A stretch of 60,000 nt of DNA from Takakia lepidozioides (lineage: Eukaryota > Streptophyta > Takakiopsida > Takakiales > Takakiaceae), in NCBI GenBank assembly GCA_030704615.1, contig CM060731.1:93974756-94034755 (forward strand). Direction: 5' to 3'. The position numbers and the translations under genes are program-made. Below are positions 24,640 through 35,935 of this stretch, piece by piece (position 1 is the stretch's first letter; the number at the start of each line of letters is the position of its first letter). The notes beneath the pieces were generated by a model. The model ran no database searches and had not been told where the DNA came from. It worked only from the letters and a program-made list of their open reading frames with translations.

Positions 24640-26041
24640 GTGTATCTTGGCAGCAGAAGGCCAGGTTGGACCTGCAACAGGGATGACTGTAGATCAAGTG
24701 TCTGAGGACCCTGAGGCCAGCAATGAGCAAGGTGGCGCCAAAGACATACATGAGGATTCAGCTGTGTTGGACTACCTCCGCACTGGAGACACGGCAGCGA
24801 CTGTGACTGCCAAGGAGAGGGATCGGATCCTACAACGAGCCAAGAGGTTCAAGTGGGAGGGGACACACCTGCTCCGAGTGTGGGAAGATGGTCGAGTGAG
24901 GATTGTGCCTCACCCAACCCAGCGGGCACGGTTAGTGCGGCATGCCCATGAGGAGTTGGGGCATTTTGGGGTGCGACGCACTCATAGTCTACTACAGGGG
25001 CAGTATTGGTGGCGTGGTATGCACACAGAGGTGCAACAATTTGTGGCTAGGTGCAAGGTGTGTGACAGGGTGCGTGCTTCATTCAACGCCCCTACTCCAC
25101 AATTTCACCCTCTTCCGATCATGGGGTTGGGCTACAGGTGGAGTCTTGACTTCGCAGGGCCGTTGCCACTGACGATGCCCCACAACAAGTACGTGTTGGT
25201 GATGGTGGAGCACTTCTCCAAGTGGATCGAGTTGGTTCCATTGCCTGATAAGGCTAGTGAGGGAGCTGCGTATGCATTCTTGGATTGTGTACTTAGCCGA
25301 TTTGGTGCTCCAGCTGAGGTACTCACGGACCAAGGGAGAGAGTTCTTGGGGGAGTTTCAAGCGTTGTGTGACAAGGCCTTGGTAGACCACTGCACCACTT
25401 CTCGGAACCATCCTGAGGCCGATGGCTTGGCAGAGAGGGTTGTTCAGACAGTGAAGAGGGGTTTGCGCAAGTATGGCTTGCAGAAGGGACACCTAGGAGA
25501 TTGGGACCTTCAGTTACCTTGGTTAGCCATGGGCTACAGGTTCAGCAAGCAAGCATCACTTGCCTCCTTCTCACCATACTTTCTTCTCTTTGGCCGAGAG
25601 CCGGATTTGCCTGCATCCATTCGTAGAGAAGCTGCTATAGTTCTCAACCTTGACGATCCGGACATGTAGGCACGTGCATGTGATCAGCGTGCAGAGTTGT
25701 TCAAGAAAGTCATGCCCATGGCTTTCGAGAACCTTGCCATTGCACAACATCGTGATACGTTGAGGTATGCTACCATACGTGGTGGGGGCTATCGTCCTGG
25801 GGTTCGGAGATTTAACCCTGGTGACTATGTTTATCTGCAGCAGACTGCTCCTACGACCTTGGATGTGATTGCAGGACGTACTATTTTGAGGGTTCAAGAG
25901 GTGTTGCCCTCAGGAGTCCTGATCTTGGAGGGTCGGGATGGCATGATTTGGAAGGACCATGTGCGTAATTGCGCGCCATGTCACCTTTCAAATGTTGATG
26001 GAAGGGTTGACCCAAACTGGCAGTGGTACCTACAAGTTTGA
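24640..26041 (+). pseudogene. Ty3/gypsy integrase, second family (copy C)
   Basis: Contains the HHCC finger (HAHEELGHFG through CKVCDR), then the D-D-E core: WSLDFAGPLPL, VLTDQGREFLG and EADGLAERV, and a C-terminal tail ending KDHVRNCAPCHL. Integrase joins retroelement cDNA to the host genome. Only one stop (TAG at about 25,667, where a Trp codon is likely) interrupts the frame. The reverse transcriptase and RNase H that should precede it are absent, so the element is 5'-truncated. The sequence is clearly different from the integrase at 40,880-41,860. The stretch 24,206-24,640 in front is unassigned. Confidence 0.85.
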
Positions 26042-26435
26042 GGTGCATGTTATGTGGGTCTGCTAGAGGGGCAGCCACCATGCTGGTGTGTGATCGATGC
26101 TCTAGAGGTTGATATATGGGATGTTTGACTCCACCTCTTGAGATGGTTCCTGATGAGGACTGATTATGTCCGCATTGCATTGGATAGTGGGAGTGGATAC
26201 AACCATGGAAGGCTAACAAGAAATGCAAGGCCAAGCTACTAGGAGACCTTGAACACACGAGATCTTGGCTCAAGTTCACAGATTGCAAGACGGCGACTAA
26301 CGATGGGGCTACTCTTGTACCCGGCCTCTTGGTCTATAGAGTTTGAGTACAACAGGGACAGTGATAGAGGACTTAGTACGGCTGTGGCTATTACATCTTG
26401 TAGTTATCTGGAGTTAGAGAGACCTATCCACCAGC

Positions 26436-26448
26436 TAGGGGGGGCGAT
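26436..26448 (+). other. polypurine tract of copy C
   Basis: AGGGGGGGCGAT directly before the TGTGGCAG start of the 3' LTR; the usual primer for plus-strand synthesis. Confidence 0.65.
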
Positions 26449-26887
26449 TGTGGCAGACTACTTTATTGTGCATATATGTGTGGTATGGTTTGGACAGCGA
26501 TGTAGTTGTGTAGCGATATGTATGCGCACGACAGCTGTCAAGTTAAATAAACACAGTGTGAAACTAACTAGAATAAAGCTAGTTATTTGTATTTAACACT
26601 TGGATTTAGTTCAAGTGTTAAGTCAGGTGTCAAGTTTAGTTTGACACCTGAACCGTCTTATCTTCACGAGAGTGTCAGTCGTGCGGCTCATCTCTCTCGA
26701 GTTGAGCCTGCACGACCGAGCTCCTTCATCGTACAGAATCTGAGTGTGCTTATGAAGGGAGGATAGGTTGTTGTGGGGTGGAGTCCCCATAGCTTGGGGT
26801 GCCCCTGGCTTGACTACTATTTTAAAGAGTGATGGTGTTGGATTTCATGTTTCTTGTGTGAACAGTGTGTTTTAGTTTTCTATCTAT
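26449..26887 (+). mobile_element. 3' LTR of copy C
   Basis: Begins TGTGGCAGAC immediately after the polypurine tract. The right border is set where the LTR start recurs at 26,888; the last bases are not CA, so the exact end is uncertain. No 5' LTR is in the window. Confidence 0.55.
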
Positions 26888-26972
26888 TGTGGCAGACTAC
26901 TTTATTGTGCATATATGTGTGGTGTGGTTTGGACAGCGATGTAGTTGTGTAGCGATATGTATGCGCACGACA
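26888..26972 (+). repeat. second, truncated LTR start
   Basis: 85 bp identical, except at one position, to the first 85 bp of the LTR at 26,449. It breaks off at GCACGACA, just before the second palindrome array. It gives an LTR-LTR junction with no internal region between. Confidence 0.85.
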
Positions 26973-26988
26973 AATTTTTGAAAAATGC

Positions 26989-27194
26989 AGCGACCGCCAT
27001 TTGGCGGTCGCTTACTTAATATATTTTTTTAAATGAAGTGACCGCCATTTAGCGGCGGTCGCTTATTTATATGAATTAAACGACCACCAGTAGCCGGTCG
27101 TTTATTTAATATATTTAAAAAAAAACAGCGACCGTCATGTGGCGGTCGCTCTTTTTGTTTTTATAAATATAGCGACCGCTGCATGGCGGTCGCG
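26989..27194. repeat. second GCGACCGCC palindrome array
   Basis: Five units of the same palindrome family as 9,405-10,236 (near 26,989, 27,037, 27,081, 27,127 and 27,171) with similar spacing and AT-rich spacers. It starts 17 bp after the truncated LTR, so its arrival may have cut the LTR. Confidence 0.85.
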
Positions 27195-27493
27195 TGTTTT
27201 TTGTTTTCTTAGAAATCCAGGGACCCGCCGTGTGGTGTTTTTTTTAAATTTTTTAATCATGAAGCGCCTTCTGGCCAGCCACGTGGCGAGGTGCCACGGG
27301 TCAGGAAAAACGAAACAAATGGGATGGGGGGAGGTGGTTTTGAACCCTTGACCTCTCCCATGTGGGTGCGCGTGGCGAGGTGTGACTGGCTAGTCGCGCC
27401 GCACTGACACGTGGCGAGGCGTCACTGGCCTGTCGCGCCTTTTCAAGCATAATGCCATTTTTTTTTTTTGGGGGGGGGGGGCTGGTGGGCGCC

Positions 27494-27501
27494 TATATAA
27501 A
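27494..27501 (+). promoter_or_regulatory. candidate TATA box
   Basis: TATATAAA in a GC-rich then pyrimidine-rich context, 318 bp before the first ATG of the kinase-like gene. It is the only good TATA word in the 27,200-27,818 leader. Position-based inference. Confidence 0.35.
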
Positions 27502-27818
27502 CCATTCCCCCCTCCTTTTCTGATCACTTTTGCCCTCTCGTGGTGCGGTTCTTTGGCATCCTGTAGTCCTTTCGGACTTCGTTGCTTGGCACTGCCAACG
27601 GGAGGTGCAAAGGTGATTATTTGGGGGGGGAGGTTTTGTTGATTTTCTATTGGTCAGTCCCACACACTTGTTCACGGTTCAATCATCGTATCACCATTTT
27701 GCCGTTTTCGGATCTCCGGCGGCCTGTTTTTTTGCAGAAAACTACGAAGACACCATCCACACGCGTTCATTGCCGTTTTCTGAGGTTTTGGACCCTGTAG
27801 TGTGTAAAGGTTTATACA

Positions 27819-29278
27819 ATGTCGGGGGTTGTGAATTCAAGTTCTAGGGCGGGGTCGTCTCGGGGGCGGAGGAAGAGAAAACGTGCCCACGAGCGGGATA
27901 GCCAGGTCAACAAACCAGACTACCCGGGACCGGATGCCTTGGATAGGGTGAAAGAAGTGGTAGTGGATTATTTCAAGGGCAGGGACATGATGAGGCTGAA
28001 GAGTGCTTATGTCAGGCATGGATGGGAGGGGTTTCAGATTTTTCAGTAAAATATGGAGAGGAAAATGACAAACGCTTTGGCGGGGGCTAAGTGGACGGCG
28101 GACAGGGACAAGCCGAAGTTCAATCAGTGGATCCAAAGCAGGGCGAAAGACGCCACGTGGAATTTGAGGCAGCTAATGAAGACATGGAAGGGTAGAACAA
28201 CCAAGGGTCGAGTGTCCTTCGCCGAAGCTGAGTTAATGCGGCGTATTGAGTATTGGGCTTGCTCGGCAAGTCAGAATTCACATCGTCGGACTAGGGTTGT
28301 CTCTTGGAAGGCGGGGTCATCGGGCGGGGGAGGCACAACTGGTCTTTATTACCTGAACTCTACTGCGAAGGTGGTAGAGATTGGCCCTTACAAAGAATGA
28401 GGGTATGCTAAGGTCCGTCAGTGAAGGATTGTTGGCGATTCTAGAATACCGGAGCGTTGGGAGCTAGCGGGAAAAAACCCAAGTCCAAAAATCCAGAAAA
28501 GGCGTTGAGACAACATAACGACGAGTGTTTGACAGTGAAAATCCAGCATCCGGGTGTTATCTCATATTTTGCTGTGAATGCACGTGAGGTAGAGGTTACA
28601 CTCGCTGGTGGAATGGGGGGACAATACGCGACATGATGAACCTTGACAGAAAATGGGGCAACGATTTGGACAACGGGGTGATTTTGAAACAAAGGGGAAC
28701 AGAAGTAGAGTTCCAGGAATGCGATCGCTTGCTTCGTTTCCGGAAAGTGAGCAGTAAACTTGCATGGGCACTGGTGTGCATCATGGATGTTGTCCACAAG
28801 AACGGTGTCCTGCACAACGACTTGTCCCCCGACAACATCTTGTTGCATTTTCCAGATGGCACCGAGGAGATTAAGATTAGGGTGTGTGATTGGGGTTTAG
28901 CCACCCCATTGGGCATACGCAAAGCCTCGTTGTACTAGTTTGAAAACCAAGACAAGCTGGACCGGGAACTCGCGAAAAGATGGTGGGTGGAAAAAGATAT
29001 TGCATCGGTTTTCAATGCGAACCCCCACCCCCCCTCCCCAGGACATGACATCATAGGCCTTTGCCGTTGGGAAGATAGCGGTACGGATAAATGACGGCGC
29101 TCATTATGATCAAAGTATATTCGAGGACCAATTTACGGGAGGTTGTTGGCATTCAATGCTACAAAGGTTGTACGACAACAACAAGAATGAGAGAGTCACA
29201 TTAGCCCATGTAGTACTTCGGTTCATGGGCAAGCCATTCAATTGGCCTGAGCCGAAAGACGTATATAAGACGGAGTAG
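27819..29278 (+). pseudogene. kinase-like protein gene, degenerate
   Basis: The frame opens MSGVVNSSSRAG with a basic patch (RGRRKRKRAHERD) and runs to about 28,400 with one TAA (28,047). It then reappears in shifted frames as TVKIQHPGVISYFAV and a kinase core: VVHKNGVLHNDLSPDN (catalytic-loop form HxDLxPxN), then VCDWGLAT where kinases have DFG. A TAG at 28,936 is followed by QDKLDRELAKRWWVEKDI and a C-lobe-like AFAVGKIAVRI ending at 29,278. The HRD arginine is Asn and the DFG Phe is Trp, so activity is doubtful even in an intact relative. At least two stops and two frame changes; no introns needed. It lies just outside the left end of the large MULE, behind a possible TATA box. Confidence 0.55.
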
Positions 29279-29357
29279 ACCATAGTCTCGTAGATATGAG
29301 ATTTCTGGCGGTACAATGGTTCTTTTATGAAGACATAACTCAATTTTGATCGTGCAT

Positions 29358-29907
29358 GTAATAAATAAAATCCCATTGTAAATACTACATTGCATATGCT
29401 CAACCCTGACACCTGTCATCGCAACATAAATGGTTTGTGTACTAGCTCACTGTTTATATTTGTAATGTTCCAAGGTTTCGGATAGGGTTATGAGAAAACG
29501 ATGTATTAGTTCCGTAGGAGTTAGGCAACAAACGTCTCCTCTCATTCAACTGTGCGACACTACCATGAGAGGCATGGATCGGAAAGTAATAGGTGCACAT
29601 GCGACCTCCGAACGTTTGATACTAGGTCCAGCGAATGGTCTACTTAAACGTGCGGAGGTCGCATGTACACCTATTATTTTTTTATCCATGCCACTCATGG
29701 TAGTGTCGCACAGTTGAATGAGATATGGAACGTTTGTTGTCTAACTCCTATGGAGCCAATATATCATTTTCTCAATACCCTGTCAGAAACATTGAAACAT
29801 TCGAAGTTACAAACAGTGCCACAATACACGGCCGGTTTTGTTGAAATGACATCTGTGAGGTTCGAGCCTATGCAATTTATTATTTACAACGGAACTTTAT
29901 TTACTCG
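29358..29907. repeat. inverted-repeat hairpin 1
   Basis: Arms of about 260 bp (29,358-29,619 and 29,646-29,907) face each other across a ~26-bp loop. Landmarks are CTCCGAACGTTT against AAACGTGCGGAG at the loop, GTGCGACACTACCATGAG against its complement, and AATAAAATCCCATTGTAAAT against ATTTACAACGGAACTTTATT at the base. Similarity falls with distance from the loop. Confidence 0.85.
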
Positions 29908-29973
29908 GGGGACCGGTATTGCTGCTGGAGCGGAACTGATGGTGCGAGTTCCCTATTGATTAGAGCTGTCACA

Positions 29974-30357
29974 ACCAATGTCAACAATCATATTTACAGT
30001 AAGGTGTTTCATGCTATTGTTGTTCTTCTAGCTGAATTCTATAGTACTCTTTTTGCTATTCCCATGCCAACGTCATTTGAGACTGTCATGTTCAAACGGA
30101 CGTATCAGCCACCCCGGCCAGCTTGCAGGCTGCAGCCATGGCTCACCATAAATTAAATGAATTGGAGATTTTGTGCGAAGTTCCTGGTTTCATGTCCGTG
30201 GTGGCTGATACGGAATTCAAAATATGGCAGTCGCAGTGGACCTGATGTTGTTGGCATGGGAGTAGCAAAACGATTCCTAAAGAATTCAGCTACATGAACA
30301 TCGGCAGTATGAAACACCTTGCAGTACATATGATTCTTGAGATTGTTTGCACGGACT
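29974..30357. repeat. inverted-repeat hairpin 2
   Basis: Left arm 29,974-30,117 and right arm about 30,197-30,357. AAGGTGTTTCAT, TAGCTGAATTC, CCCATGCCAAC and GTATCAGCCACC all recur as complements in the opposite order. The loop is about 80 bp. Confidence 0.85.
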
Positions 30358-30411
30358 ATTTGTGTTTGTGCTTTCAAGTGACGAACGTTTCCGCCATGGT
30401 GCAGAAGAGGT

Positions 30412-30512
30412 GCATTGGCCACATTAAACGGTTGATGTGATACCATTTCACAAATGTATCACATCGCATTTGTGAAAATGTATCACATGAACCGTTCCAT
30501 GTGGCCTACGGG
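30412..30512. repeat. inverted-repeat hairpin 3
   Basis: TGGCCACATTAAACGGTT with GATACCATTTCACAAATG (30,412-30,456) pairs with CATTTGTGAAAATGTATC and AACCGTTCCATGTGGCC (30,467-30,512). The loop is about 10 bp. Confidence 0.85.
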
Positions 30513-30673
30513 AGTCTTCGATGGGTACGAGATCAATGTGGCCTACGAGATGAGCTTCCACCAACAAACAACTGATCATTTCAGAAGCGCTAGAACTTTG
30601 AAGCGACGATGGGCAAGGTTCTTCATCCAGATGTTCAACATGCTGAGGTCTTCTATAATGTCTCTTGCTTTGT

Positions 30674-30925
30674 AATGAGGTGCTTCTCCAACTCTTATTT
30701 TTCCAATGTTAATATCTTCCATCCGGAACATATCCACACATGCGTATATAAAGACTTCAAAAACCAAATGACCATCAAAACTGGAAGCTGGGGATGAGGT
30801 TTATAAAAGTGAAAATGGTCATTTGTTTTTATAAGGATTTCTGCACACATATGTGAATCTGTTCCAGGTGGAGAATATCAACATATTGGGTAAAGTGGAC
30901 ATGGAGAAGCACCGCATTACGAGGC
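30674..30925. repeat. inverted-repeat hairpin 4
   Basis: GTAATGAGGTGCTTCTCCA through CCAAATGACCAT on the left is matched by ATGGTCATTTGTTTTTATAA through GGAGAAGCACCGCATTAC on the right, with a loop of about 30 bp. It ends just before the satellite stretch that borders the large MULE. Confidence 0.85.
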
Positions 30926-30944
30926 AGGAGACACTACAAAAAGA

Positions 30945-31006
30945 GCTTCAAAGGGCATACCATGTAACAGGTCCCAGTATAATCGAAGACGAAACCCCAT
31001 TCATTC
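30945..31006. repeat. satellite monomer piece at left MULE border
   Basis: ATACCATGTAACAGGTCCC, AGTATAATCGA and CATTCATTC follow the order of the 121-bp monomer at 59,597-60,000 (ACCATGTATCAGGTCCC, ATCAATCGA, ATTCATTC). It is read as the left half of the interrupted target satellite. Confidence 0.6.
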
Positions 31007-31226
31007 GGGGATTGAAAATGCATGAGCGGTGAGCGGTGAGCATGAGCGGAGTATTCCGAACCTTTTCCGAACCTACACCGAACCAGAATTAAAGAACCAA
31101 AAACGCAGGTCCCGACATCCCCGCGCACCGACTTCCCCATACATAACAGGGACAATTTGGGATTTTGTAGAAGCGCACGGAAATTGGGGTTTCAACACCT
31201 ATAGCCGTGCCCCAAGTTGCGCCGTT

Positions 31227-31511
31227 ATAGTCGGCACCGACAACAACACAGCAGGCCAATGTGGGGTAAAACGCCCCGTGCGAAGCTTGCGGGTGTTGTA
31301 GTCGCCAACGACTACAGAAAGCATACGAAATTAGGAGGGTAATCGTCATCGAATTAATTCAAATACAATGTGGCAAATAAAACTTGGTTAATGTTATAGA
31401 CGGCAACGAGTAGGTGACACGCGTTGGGTGAACGAATTGAAGAAGCATATGAGGAACGTAGATGAGCGAAGGTACTGCGTTGCAGGCTCGAAGTATAGTC
31501 GGTGCCGACTT
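31227..31511. repeat. AGTCGG palindromes, left terminal spacer
   Basis: Three copies (31,227, 31,299, 31,495), for example ATAGTCGGTGCCGACTT, between the left MULE end and the transposase stop. Confidence 0.85.
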
Positions 31512-31856
31512 CATGCACTTAAGTTAAATGAGGCAACTGAGTGGAGTCTCTGTTTAAAAGTCCATATAGCGCATTGCCTACCCATGGCTCTTGGTTTTTA
31601 AGGAGATCAGAAAGCACTCAAAGAACGAGTTTGGGTTGCCTTCGCCATTGCACCATCATGCCAAGATCATGGAAGCTATTGAAGCATCGTAGAAGAGAAA
31701 TTGTAATCCGCAATATTGAAATCCGGGCACATCACTGGATGATACCAAACAGTTCAAGGTGGCATAGAAAAGCCTATTGTTTACTCAGTGATAATTGGGG
31801 CCTCATTAAGTAGTAGATGTCATGACACCATGGTCGGCCACGATAGACAGTCGCCA

Positions 31857-33223
31857 CTATGGTAACCAAGGACAAGGATCGCGAATTAACATTGCCTTCA
31901 CCTCATTTATGGAGAGATTAGGGTGGTTGATGTCCTCCGAGTCTTCCTCCATTTTCAATCGGCGCAACAAAATATAATATATGTGCTTGCAATGGGTGTA
32001 TGCGGATTTAGCCCTCTTCATTTTTCCAAAGTCAGGGCAGGTGCACTCCGGATTTCTAGAGATGCACACATTGTAGACCTCCCTTGCTTTGGCCGATCCC
32101 GTTGTGCACAGTGTGTACACACGACCAATTCCAGGGCGGGAAACATCTTTGAACGATTGTACAATTGCCTTCAAAGATTGTCCGAACTCCATCTTTTTAC
32201 GGGCTTGTGCACTCAATGGCTTTCGTCGATATATTTTTTACCCCCCATCTCTTGGTTGCATATGTGTCCGGATCCAGGTGATTGCTATCATCCGCAACAG
32301 TGTCCCCCTCTCCCTCGGCAACGCTCTTGTCGTCTATAGGAACAAGTCGAAATCCAGCCACGGTTAAGGCGTCAACCTCCTCCTGATTTAAATTTGTCCC
32401 AACCATCACAGGCCAAATGTCGGGAATAACTAGTCTATCGAGCACACATCGCCCCGCTTCACCACCGACGCAGTACATGATATCAGTTGGGCAGTGCCAC
32501 ATTCCATATCTTGGTTTACCAAAGCCGGAGGATGGTGGCGACCACATATCTTGGAGCAGGAATACCCAACTGTGGAGTGGCCGGATTTCTTCTTTGCATG
32601 CTTGTGCACTGTCAGACCGTACTGCCCAACACTTTACTCTTGAAGTGTTGGACGTCCGGGCGATGTGCCAAAATGCTGTGGACACGGCGGACTCTAAAAC
32701 TGGCTTTCTATTCTGTAGTGGAAGGTCATCCTCCAATGTCTCTAGAGACATCTGAATAGTAGTTGTGGGCACTCCTAGTCCTCCGGCACCTTCACGGCGC
32801 CTGGGTGTGGTGCGGAGGTTCATGTCAGGCCTCCATGAATGAAGGTGTTCCTCGTCTTCTAAGTTGCCCAAAACAATCTTCCGCTTTGTTGTCCGAGTGA
32901 GAAGTCGCTCTCGAGCCCAGGATTTCTACCATGGAGAGGAGTTCCTCACAAAAACTTCTTACCACCTCTGCCATCTTTAGAGGATCAGAAGACCGCGCTG
33001 CGCTCCGATCTAATAATTGTTGGCGGTCGGGACCAGAACCCTTTGCACCACCCTTTAAATAATTATGGAAGGCCGATGATTGGAAAATAGCCCTTGTCAT
33101 GTTGTCTTTGTTGGCTGTGTATAGGTCCACTTTTAAGACACCACTCCCGGCCTGCCAGCTCGCATGCACGGACTCAGACATGTACACATTTGGCATTGTT
33201 GCGTCCTCTTCGAGATCCAATCC
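31857..33223 (-). pseudogene. MULE transposase, C-terminal exon region with SWIM finger
   Basis: Begins after a good acceptor (CCTGCAG at 33,224) with a segment containing NVYMSESVHASWQAG, then a long middle region (HSWVFLLQDMWSPP). It ends with a SWIM finger: VYNVCISRNPECTCPDFGKM and YTHCKHIYYILLRRL, then SINEVKAMLIRDP and the stop at 31,857. Two frame changes (near 32,830 and 32,200) join three open stretches. SWIM fingers are typical C-terminal parts of MULE transposases. It continues from the exon at 34,001-34,280 across an intron carrying seven copies of the AGTCGG palindrome. Confidence 0.7.
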
Positions 33224-33360
33224 CTGCAGGTAAAATCTCCATCATGAGAACTACATTTCCGCGGACAACACAAAAAAAAGCGCCATTGAAACGATATCGA
33301 GCCTTCAATCGGCACCGAATATAGCCATCAAATGCTTCATGACACATAACCCAATCTTAA

Positions 33361-33917
33361 AGTCGGTGCAGACTATGAGCTACCCACAATAGTGCCATGT
33401 CTTACGGTATAGTTGGTGCTGACTATAAAAGGAATGTTCTACTGAAGTGAGCTGCACAGATGGGACGCTATGTTATAGTCGGTGTAGACTATAATCCACA
33501 ATAGTGGCATTCCAACCGAGGCCGGCGGTTGGAGGAATAATTTGCTACAATGTTATGTTATAGTCGGTGCAGACTATAAGCTGTGGCCAGTTGTGGCCTA
33601 CGCTATCTTCGGTGTTTTGCTGCAGTGAGCCAAACCTCATGTGATCAGAGAAAATGTATTCACATTAAGGATCAATGTTAAAATCTAATGTCATAGTCGG
33701 TGCAGACTACAAGGTAAAACAATGCCATTGCAACGCTATAGTCGGTGCAGAATACAATGGAATAAGGTCCCCTCATATGTGCTCTGCTTCATGTCACCAG
33801 AGCGACTATGAAAGCAAGGTTTCGCTCATGTGAGCAGATATACATCCGCTCACGGATTCTTTTCCAAGTAGAATAAACAAAGATGTCGATGGAACCGTAA
33901 TAGTCGGTACAGACTAT
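33361..33917. repeat. AGTCGG palindromes, transposase intron
   Basis: Seven copies (33,361, 33,409, 33,475, 33,560, 33,693, 33,738, 33,900), nearly all of the subtype ATAGTCGGTGCAGACTAT, all within the intron between exons ending at 34,001 and starting at 33,223. Confidence 0.85.
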
Positions 33918-34000
33918 GAAAGTTTGAATTTTGCTCACGTGAGCATAACCTGAAATAACTGGGCATACGAAGATATTGCATGCAACAATTGAATGCTTAC

Positions 34001-34280
34001 ATTGCGGACATATGCCCCAAGTTGATAGTAACGGTATGTCCACCACGACAGCCAGCTCTCCAACGCGGGAACATCTTCATCTCGAGCGGCACCAGAAACG
34101 ACCACCAAGCTCGATGGCCAGAAATGAAACCTCCGCTTCCGCCTCAGTATTTGCCTGTTCTCCACTTCGTACAAAGTTGTACATGTGCATGTTGGAGGTT
34201 TTCGGAGATGTTTTTTTTGGTTCACTTCTGGAGGCTTTGACCCCAGTGGAACCCACATGTTCTCTCACGATCGGGCATGG
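34001..34280 (-). pseudogene. MULE transposase, catalytic exon, part 2
   Basis: Reads PMPDRERTCGFHWGQSLQK, then (frame changes) a WWTYRYYQLGAYVRN segment ending at a GTAAGC donor (34,000-33,995). RERTC.FHW.QSL after a MADNANAN block is the layout of the MULE-like transposase family of seed-free plants, as I recall it. The exon is cut at its 5' side by the LTR retrotransposon; the target duplication CATGG joins it to 47,651. Confidence 0.65.
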
Positions 34281-35327
34281 TGTTAGAGGACTGTAGGGGA
34301 CTTAGACACTTATACGGGATCTGTAGGGTACCCTTAATTTTTGCACAGACTGAGACAAACAGAAACCTTAGGGTGACAGCAGCGCACTGTAGAGGGGTTA
34401 CATAGCCCACACAGCCGACACAGCAGTACAAAGCCCCACAGCCAACACAGCCCGTCACAGTCGTCACAACCCCACAGCCAACACAAGCCCGTCACAGTCG
34501 TCACACGCACCACAGCCGACACACAGCCGTCACCCCACACAACCACCAGCCCATCACAGTCGTCACAGCCCACACATCCGTCACATCGTCACACCCACAC
34601 ACACCACACATTCCCGTCACATTCTTCACAACATACACACACACCCGTCACAGCCACACAGCCATTCACAGCCCGACACACTCCAAACACAGCCAGTCAC
34701 CGCTTGACACAGCTGTCACGATAATAGGGAACGAAGAGTAGGACAGGGAACGACTGTGGGGAACAACACCAGTGAAGGGAACATGTTAGTTCACATACGA
34801 CGGTTAGAGAGGGAAACGGTTAGAACCGCGGATAGGAGGATAAAGGGAAGAACGGGGAATGGAAGGGTCATTATTCGGGGAGGACTTCGGAGACAGGGGG
34901 AGCGGAGATCGAGAGCACGATGAAGGAGAAAAGAGGATTAGTAGGAGCTTGTCATATGCAAAGCTAGAATGATATTGTAGAGCAGATTAGAGACATAATG
35001 GCTTCGGCCTGATACCTGATAAATCATAATCTGATACTTATACGATACAATCACACTGTGTAGAGAGATCTGAGTGAAGCTGTGGATTGAATGGAGGAGT
35101 TAAGGAAACCGATAAATTGATGAAGCAAACTGATACTTAATTATCAATGGTAAGTAGCTAAGATGAATGCGGAAAAGAAACAAATAGGAAACACCCCCAT
35201 GATACACTAGCTGTAGGTCATGACTGATTGTTCTGCGCGGGCTGAGTACTTAGAGATTTCCAACTCTTCTATCTTGGAGTTTCCGCCTCGGATAGCGAAG
35301 GGATGGGTGAGTAAAAGCCGCGCGACA
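34281..35327 (+). repeat. 5' LTR
   Basis: 1,047 bp, TG...CA ends. Contains a degenerate CACAGCC/GTCACAG tandem array at about 34,385-34,720, then unique sequence nearly identical to the 3' LTR. This array has more single-base indels than that of the 3' LTR. Confidence 0.95.
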
Positions 35328-35329
35328 TT

Positions 35330-35350
35330 TGGCGACCATACTGGGGACCT
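35330..35350 (+). other. primer-binding site
   Basis: TGGCGACCATACTGGGGACC begins two bases after the 5' LTR. TGG pairs with the CCA end of a tRNA; the TGGCGAC..ACTGGGGA form is like that of Tat/Ogre-type plant elements. The exact tRNA was not determined. Confidence 0.7.
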
Positions 35351-35914
35351 GGGACATGAACAACCAGATGTGACAGGCATCTGGTGGGATCATGGTGGTT
35401 GGACCATTAAAGAGTTTGAAGTGAATCAAATTCCCTGTGGAACGAAGGAAGAAAGATTGTCCAAACAATTCTTTCAAAGGTTCTTGGAATTGCCAGACGG
35501 ATGTAAAGAAAATATTCTTAAACGAGTGCATGATGCTGATCCAGAATGGGGTCTGGAGAAAGGAGTGATAAAGATTTATCAGGTAGCCTGTAGAGGAAGA
35601 GCACGTTGTTACCAACATTAGTTTATGTGATAGCGTTGCTATCCATTAAACGAGTAGAGTTTGAAGGTTGGGAAGAAAGAAAGGTGAATGTTTATACTCA
35701 TATGCATGAAGAGCTTGTACTGGTAAAGAATTGGATTCCAAAGGATATTTTGTGGATCAAACTCACACCAAGAACAGCTTTTCAGACTTGTTTGCCATAT
35801 GGTTATATGGTAACGGAGACTTCAAGTATAGCCAAGGGTGCATTGAAGCTTGAAAGAAATCCAGGCATATACGAGAGATATTACAGAAGAGAGTTTTGGT
35901 TATTGCCACATTAA
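35331..35914 (+). CDS. ORF0, 5' extra reading frame of the retrotransposon
   Basis: Two open stretches in different frames. The first (to 35,621) contains WWDHGGWTIKEFEVNQIPCG and LEKGVIKIYQ. The second (about 35,640-35,914) reads VEFEGWEERKVNVYTHMHEE and FQTCLPYGYMVTETSS and ends FWLLPH. Both look protein-like (aromatic and charged residues in mixed helices). No domain was recognised. A frame change or small intron near 35,585-35,640 would join them. Extra ORFs upstream of gag are known in Tat-lineage elements. Confidence 0.5.
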
Positions 35915-35935
35915 AAGAAATGAAAGACATGGGAC

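Noticed and set aside
27330-27365. tRNA-like or SINE box B (TTTTGAACCCTTGACC)
   Set aside because: No box A, acceptor stem or tail could be placed; a similar GGGTTTGAACCCC at 17,280 also lacks tRNA structure.
34222-34573. Cys-rich minus-strand frames in the 5' LTR
   Set aside because: Antisense translation of the CACAGCC array; only the final RERTC.FHW part outside the LTR is real transposase sequence.
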